Source: Woeseiaceae bacterium (GTDB lineage: Bacteria > Pseudomonadota > Gammaproteobacteria > Steroidobacterales > Woeseiaceae). From it: a stretch of 56,497 nucleotides of DNA. Shown piece by piece: positions 53,814-56,497 of the stretch. Each line of letters starts with the position of its first letter. Position 1 is the first letter of the stretch. Both the position numbers and the translations under genes were made by a program. Where the stretch lies: assembly GCA_030066075.1 (NCBI GenBank), contig JASJCH010000022.1:1-56497 (forward strand). Reading direction: 5' to 3'. The notes beneath the pieces are model-generated. The model ran no database searches. It was not told the origin of the DNA and worked only from the letters and a program-made list of their open reading frames with translations.

Positions 53814-54425
53814 GTGTACCGCGGAGAACGATTCAACAGCATCAGTCACCTGGTCGGCGCGACTCTCGCGCTGGTCGGCGGGGCCGTGCTCATCACGCTG
53901 GCCGCCATCGAGGGCGGCGTCGGCAGGATCGTCAGCTTCACGGTCTACGCCGTTTCGCTGTTCCTGCTGTACCTCTCATCGACGCTCTATCACAGCTTCC
54001 CGGGGCGCGTGAAACCGTTCTTCCGCGTGATGGATCATCAGGCGATCTACCTGCTGATTGCCGGCACCTACACGCCGATAGCGGTCGTCGTGCTCGACAG
54101 TGCCGGCGGCTGGTGGCTGCTCGGCGGCGTCTGGTTCATGGCGATCTTCGGCATGGTGCTCGACGCAGTGCGCCGCACCGGGCCGCGGATCGGTTCCATC
54201 CTGCTGTACCTGGCGATGGGCTGGGCGTGTGTCCTGGCGTTCGATTCGCTGCAGGTGTTGATGCCGCCGGCATCCCTGAACTGGCTGTTGATCGGCGGTG
54301 CGTTCTACACCTCTGGCATCGTGTTCTACATCCTCGATAGCTGGTACCCGTGGTGCCATGGGATCTGGCATCTGTTCGTGCTGGCCGGCAGCGTCAGCCA
54401 TTACATCGCGATCGTGCTGCTGTAG
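53814..54425 (+). CDS. Hemolysin III / TrhA family membrane protein
   Basis: GTG 53814 gives 203 residues with seven membrane helices. The YqfA/HlyIII signatures are ERFNSISHLVGATLALVG, SSTLYHSFPG, MDHQAIYLLIAGTYTPI and a closing HGIWHLFVLAGSVSHYIAI with metal-binding His. It is related to PAQR receptors; the bacterial role is poorly defined. It is 15 bases after typA. Confidence 0.92.
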   Translation: MYRGERFNSISHLVGATLALVGGAVLITLAAIEGGVGRIVSFTVYAVSLFLLYLSSTLYHSFPGRVKPFFRVMDHQAIYLLIAGTYTPIAVVVLDSAGGWWLLGGVWFMAIFGMVLDAVRRTGPRIGSILLYLAMGWACVLAFDSLQVLMPPASLNWLLIGGAFYTSGIVFYILDSWYPWCHGIWHLFVLAGSVSHYIAIVLL

Positions 54426-56247
54426 TGGGACCGATACTGAGACAGGAAGGGGCGCAGCCAGCGATGGGCTCGGGATAATCAAGCGCAGTCGGGGACGAAA
54501 AGCGCTGCTTGCGCTTGGCGTTTTCGTGCTGCTTGTTTTCGCCTACTCCGTCAAGTCGTTCACGCCGCCAATCTTCAGCACGAACTCTATCGCCGACCTG
54601 CGAGCGCTGGACGTCAACGGCGACGAGCAGTACTTGCTCCTCAGGGGCGCGGACAGGGATCAGCCGGTGCTTCTGTTCGTCCACGGCGGCCCGGGAATGC
54701 CGGCCATGTACCTCGCCCACGATTTTCAACGGCAGCTGGAAAAGCATTTTGTGGTCGTGCACTGGGACCAGAGATCGTCGGGGAAATCTTTCAAGGCCGA
54801 TGCCAGTGGGGATCAGCTCAGCACCAGCCAGCTGCTGAGCGATATGGATGTTGTCGTCGACTTTCTTCGCGACGAACTCTCGACCGACCGACTGTGGCTG
54901 GTCGGGCATTCGCACGGTGCATACCTTGCGGTACTTTACGCCCGTCGACACGACGACAAGGTGTGCGCCTACGTCGGCGTCGGCCAGGTTACCAACGACA
55001 GCGCGACAGGCCCGGTCTTTTCGCTCCAACGGGAGTTCCTCGAGGCTCGGCGGGAGGAGCTTGGGCTAGAGCCGGGCGTGGCCATCGACAGATCGAACCT
55101 CGAAGATCTTCTGTTCAGGACCGGCAGTGAGCTTTACGGAGAGACGTCTTTCGCCCCGCTGCTGCTGTCGGGCCTCATGGCCACGGAGTACAACCTGTTC
55201 GACAGCCTCAACGTTGCGAAGGGCTCCTCGTTCTCGTCAAGGCACATGCGCTACGACATGCCACGCGACCTGTTGGCGAACGAGTGGCAGTTCAATATTC
55301 CTGTCGCGCTGATCATGGGCCGCCATGACATGGTTACGCCAACGCAGCTCGCCAGGGAGTACTTCGAGAAAATCGAGGCGCCGGCCAAGGCATGGCTCGA
55401 ATTCAAGGAGACCGCGCACTTCCCGCACTTCGAGCAACCGCAGCAGTTCACGGCGGCATTGACCATGCTCAGGGAAAGCTGGGGTGACTGTCCGCACCGA
55501 TTGAGAGATGCCGTGCCCGCCGATGTAGCTGACCTCGCCACTGCGGTCGATGGCAACGAAAGCGTTGACGTGCAGCCCGATGACTCGAGCGGTGCCGATT
55601 CTCAATCCCCGCCGGAAGCTGACCTGCAATGGCTGCGAAAAGAGACCACCCAAGAGGTAATCACCGCGTATGCGTTGATGTTCCGGCATTTGGGGCTTAG
55701 CGAAGCCGAGCAGGTTGATCTCACGAATTTTCTCGTTGAGGTCGCAATCTCCAGTACGAGGATGCGCAACTTCAATCCTCAGCCCATTACAGAGGACGAC
55801 CGGCAGGCGGGAATCACCGCAATCATCGGTGACGCCAAACTCCTGCAGCTTTTGGAACTCGAGCGCAACAAGATGGAGTACTGGGAGGCCGGGCGTGCTA
55901 CGCGGCTGTTCCAGGCCAACGACGTCCCGTTGACCGACGCGCAACAGGATCAGTTCCTCGAAATCCTGGTGCAGGTGCGGGGGCAGGAGCAGGCCGTTGC
56001 CAATCCTGACGTGCAACGAAGGTCCGTGGAGTACGTCGAGAACCGAATGGCGGAAATGGACGAGTACGAGCGGCTTGTGCTGGAGCTCTCGCCGAGCGTG
56101 CTATCTGATCGTCAAATGGAGCTGCTTTTCGAGCGGTACCAGGCGTTCTCCTATCGACGAGCCGAAATTCTCGACATGCAAAAGAAGACCAGGGCGAACG
56201 AAACCGATGACGACGACTTTCCCCTCGTCTATCCGGCACGGGACTAG
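54358..56247 (+). CDS. Membrane-anchored S33-type alpha/beta hydrolase with an uncharacterised helical C-terminal domain
   Basis: The natural start is unclear. Recognisable sequence begins near 54475 with IIKRSRGRK and a membrane anchor (ALLALGVFVLLVFAYS). The nearest in-frame ATG is 54358, inside the preceding gene. Another ATG at 54463 has AGGAAGG upstream but is one base out of frame. Residues of an alpha/beta hydrolase follow: LFVHGGPGMPAMY, WDQRSSGKSF, the nucleophile in LVGHSHGAYLAVLYARR, the acid in LIMGRHDMVTP and the His in TAHFPHFEQ. These resemble proline iminopeptidases. About 220 further C-terminal residues are helical (ETTQEVITAYALMFRHLGLSE, NKMEYWEAGRATRLFQAN) and belong to no family I know. 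It ends eight bases from the tRNA 3' end. Confidence 0.8.
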   Translation: MGSGICSCWPAASAITSRSCCCSGTDTETGRGAASDGLGIIKRSRGRKALLALGVFVLLVFAYSVKSFTPPIFSTNSIADLRALDVNGDEQYLLLRGADRDQPVLLFVHGGPGMPAMYLAHDFQRQLEKHFVVVHWDQRSSGKSFKADASGDQLSTSQLLSDMDVVVDFLRDELSTDRLWLVGHSHGAYLAVLYARRHDDKVCAYVGVGQVTNDSATGPVFSLQREFLEARREELGLEPGVAIDRSNLEDLLFRTGSELYGETSFAPLLLSGLMATEYNLFDSLNVAKGSSFSSRHMRYDMPRDLLANEWQFNIPVALIMGRHDMVTPTQLAREYFEKIEAPAKAWLEFKETAHFPHFEQPQQFTAALTMLRESWGDCPHRLRDAVPADVADLATAVDGNESVDVQPDDSSGADSQSPPEADLQWLRKETTQEVITAYALMFRHLGLSEAEQVDLTNFLVEVAISSTRMRNFNPQPITEDDRQAGITAIIGDAKLLQLLELERNKMEYWEAGRATRLFQANDVPLTDAQQDQFLEILVQVRGQEQAVANPDVQRRSVEYVENRMAEMDEYERLVLELSPSVLSDRQMELLFERYQAFSYRRAEILDMQKKTRANETDDDDFPLVYPARD

Positions 56248-56255
56248 CGTGAAGG

Positions 56256-56295
56256 TGGTGGGCCCGCCAGGACTCGAACCTGGGACCAAGGGATT
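56256..56295 (-). tRNA. 3' exon of an intron-split tRNA, probably tRNA-Ile2 (CAU)
   Basis: Read on the minus strand, the exon gives A37-A38, the 3' anticodon-stem arm TCCCT, the variable loop TGGTC and the T-arm CCAGG-TTCGAGT-CCTGG. The acceptor arm is CGGGCCC, followed by discriminator A and an encoded CCA (56258-56256). The pattern AATC...TTGGTC and an acceptor with GGGCCC match tRNA-Ile2 (CAU) of proteobacteria; tRNA-Lys is the main alternative. The 5' exon with the anticodon is beyond the window edge. Confidence 0.75.
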
Positions 56296-56497
56296 CACTT
56301 TATCCACTCATTTCTGAATGGAGCGGACTATCTCATCACCCTCAACCGAGTTGTTAGGGGCGGGACGCTCTAGCCTGTTATTAAGAACACTGAAGTTCCC
56401 AGGTAGTCTCTGCACCTTCCGACAGTGTACCGCCGGCTTGGCTCAGGATTGCCACCAGCCGAACTGCTGAGGTTTCCCTGAATTCATCCCGTTCATG
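56296..56497 (-). ncRNA. Group I intron (IC3-like) interrupting the tRNA anticodon loop, partial
   Basis: The minus strand shows all four group I core elements in order: P (AATTCAGGGAAACC, 56484-56471), Q (CAATCCTGAGCCAAG, 56451-56437), R (GTGCAGAGACTACC, 56415-56402) and S (GAGATAGTCC, 56334-56325). P4 pairs TCAGG with CCTGA, P7 pairs GACTA with TAGTC, and P3 pairs CGGGATG (56491-56485) with CGTCCCG (56367-56361). The intron ends in G (56296) right before A37, as expected for the terminal omega-G. At least 202 bases are visible, and no protein is encoded in them. P1 and P2 lie outside the window. Confidence 0.9.

Noticed and set aside
56256-56340. Intact tRNA gene at the right end
   Set aside because: Only the 3' half fits tRNA structure. 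The sequence before A37 matches group I intron core elements rather than an anticodon arm.

Overview
The window (about 56.5 kb, G+C-rich, densely coding on both strands) looks like chromosome of a free-living gammaproteobacterium. I base this on a LexA box of the enterobacterial/pseudomonad type in front of a PA0069-family radical SAM gene, a 7Fe ferredoxin of the FdxA type, RsgA, TypA, MsrA and MscS of proteobacterial character, and short GTAGGAGCGGC palindromes like the REP elements of Xanthomonas/Pseudomonas relatives. Genus cannot be named from sequence reading alone. There is no prophage, no CRISPR array and no obvious transposase.

Layout. (1) 1-8049, minus strand: a c-di-GMP signalling operon, apparently driven by a FliA (sigma-28) promoter at 8023-8049. 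It encodes two EAL proteins with degenerate GGDEF domains, a double-propeller diguanylate cyclase and a subtilase that runs off the left edge. (2) 8072-11561, plus strand: a complete T-box riboswitch (Stem I with AUC specifier, antiterminator with UGGUACC bulge, competing terminator) and ileS, which codes for a type-2 IleRS with the swapped GIHH signature. (3) 11.6-28.6 kb: ordinary metabolic and envelope genes, often in overlapping runs: murI, an M49-like lipoprotein peptidase, TPR-M23-msrA-folE, the SOS-linked radical SAM gene, mscS, an MRJP/yellow-like protein, rhomboid, SRPBCC, MBL-fold, fdxA, haloalkane dehalogenase, HSL-type esterase and a methyltransferase. (4) 30.0-41.8 kb: a divergent locus for exported c-type heme and outer-membrane proteins: DUF1501, LamG-diheme lipoprotein and DUF1592/1588-like heme protein on the minus strand, and HzsA-related diheme protein, SH3-barrel, barrel lipoprotein, DUF4266 and DUF3570 on the plus strand, around an A+T-rich 0.7 kb regulatory gap. 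(5) 41.9-54.4 kb: lemA-DUF2207-amidohydrolase-rhomboid-LysE, a Tat-exported TldD with a signal-less TldE partner, SDR, rsgA, typA and a hemolysin III family protein. (6) 54.4-56.5 kb: an alpha/beta hydrolase with an unusual C-terminal extension, facing the 3' exon of a tRNA (probably tRNA-Ile2, CAU) that is split by a group I intron running off the right edge.

The strongest unusual signals are the proteobacterial T-box with its IleRS2, the group I intron in the tRNA, the FliA-type promoter over the c-di-GMP operon, the heme/outer-membrane locus, and the exported TldD/TldE pair.
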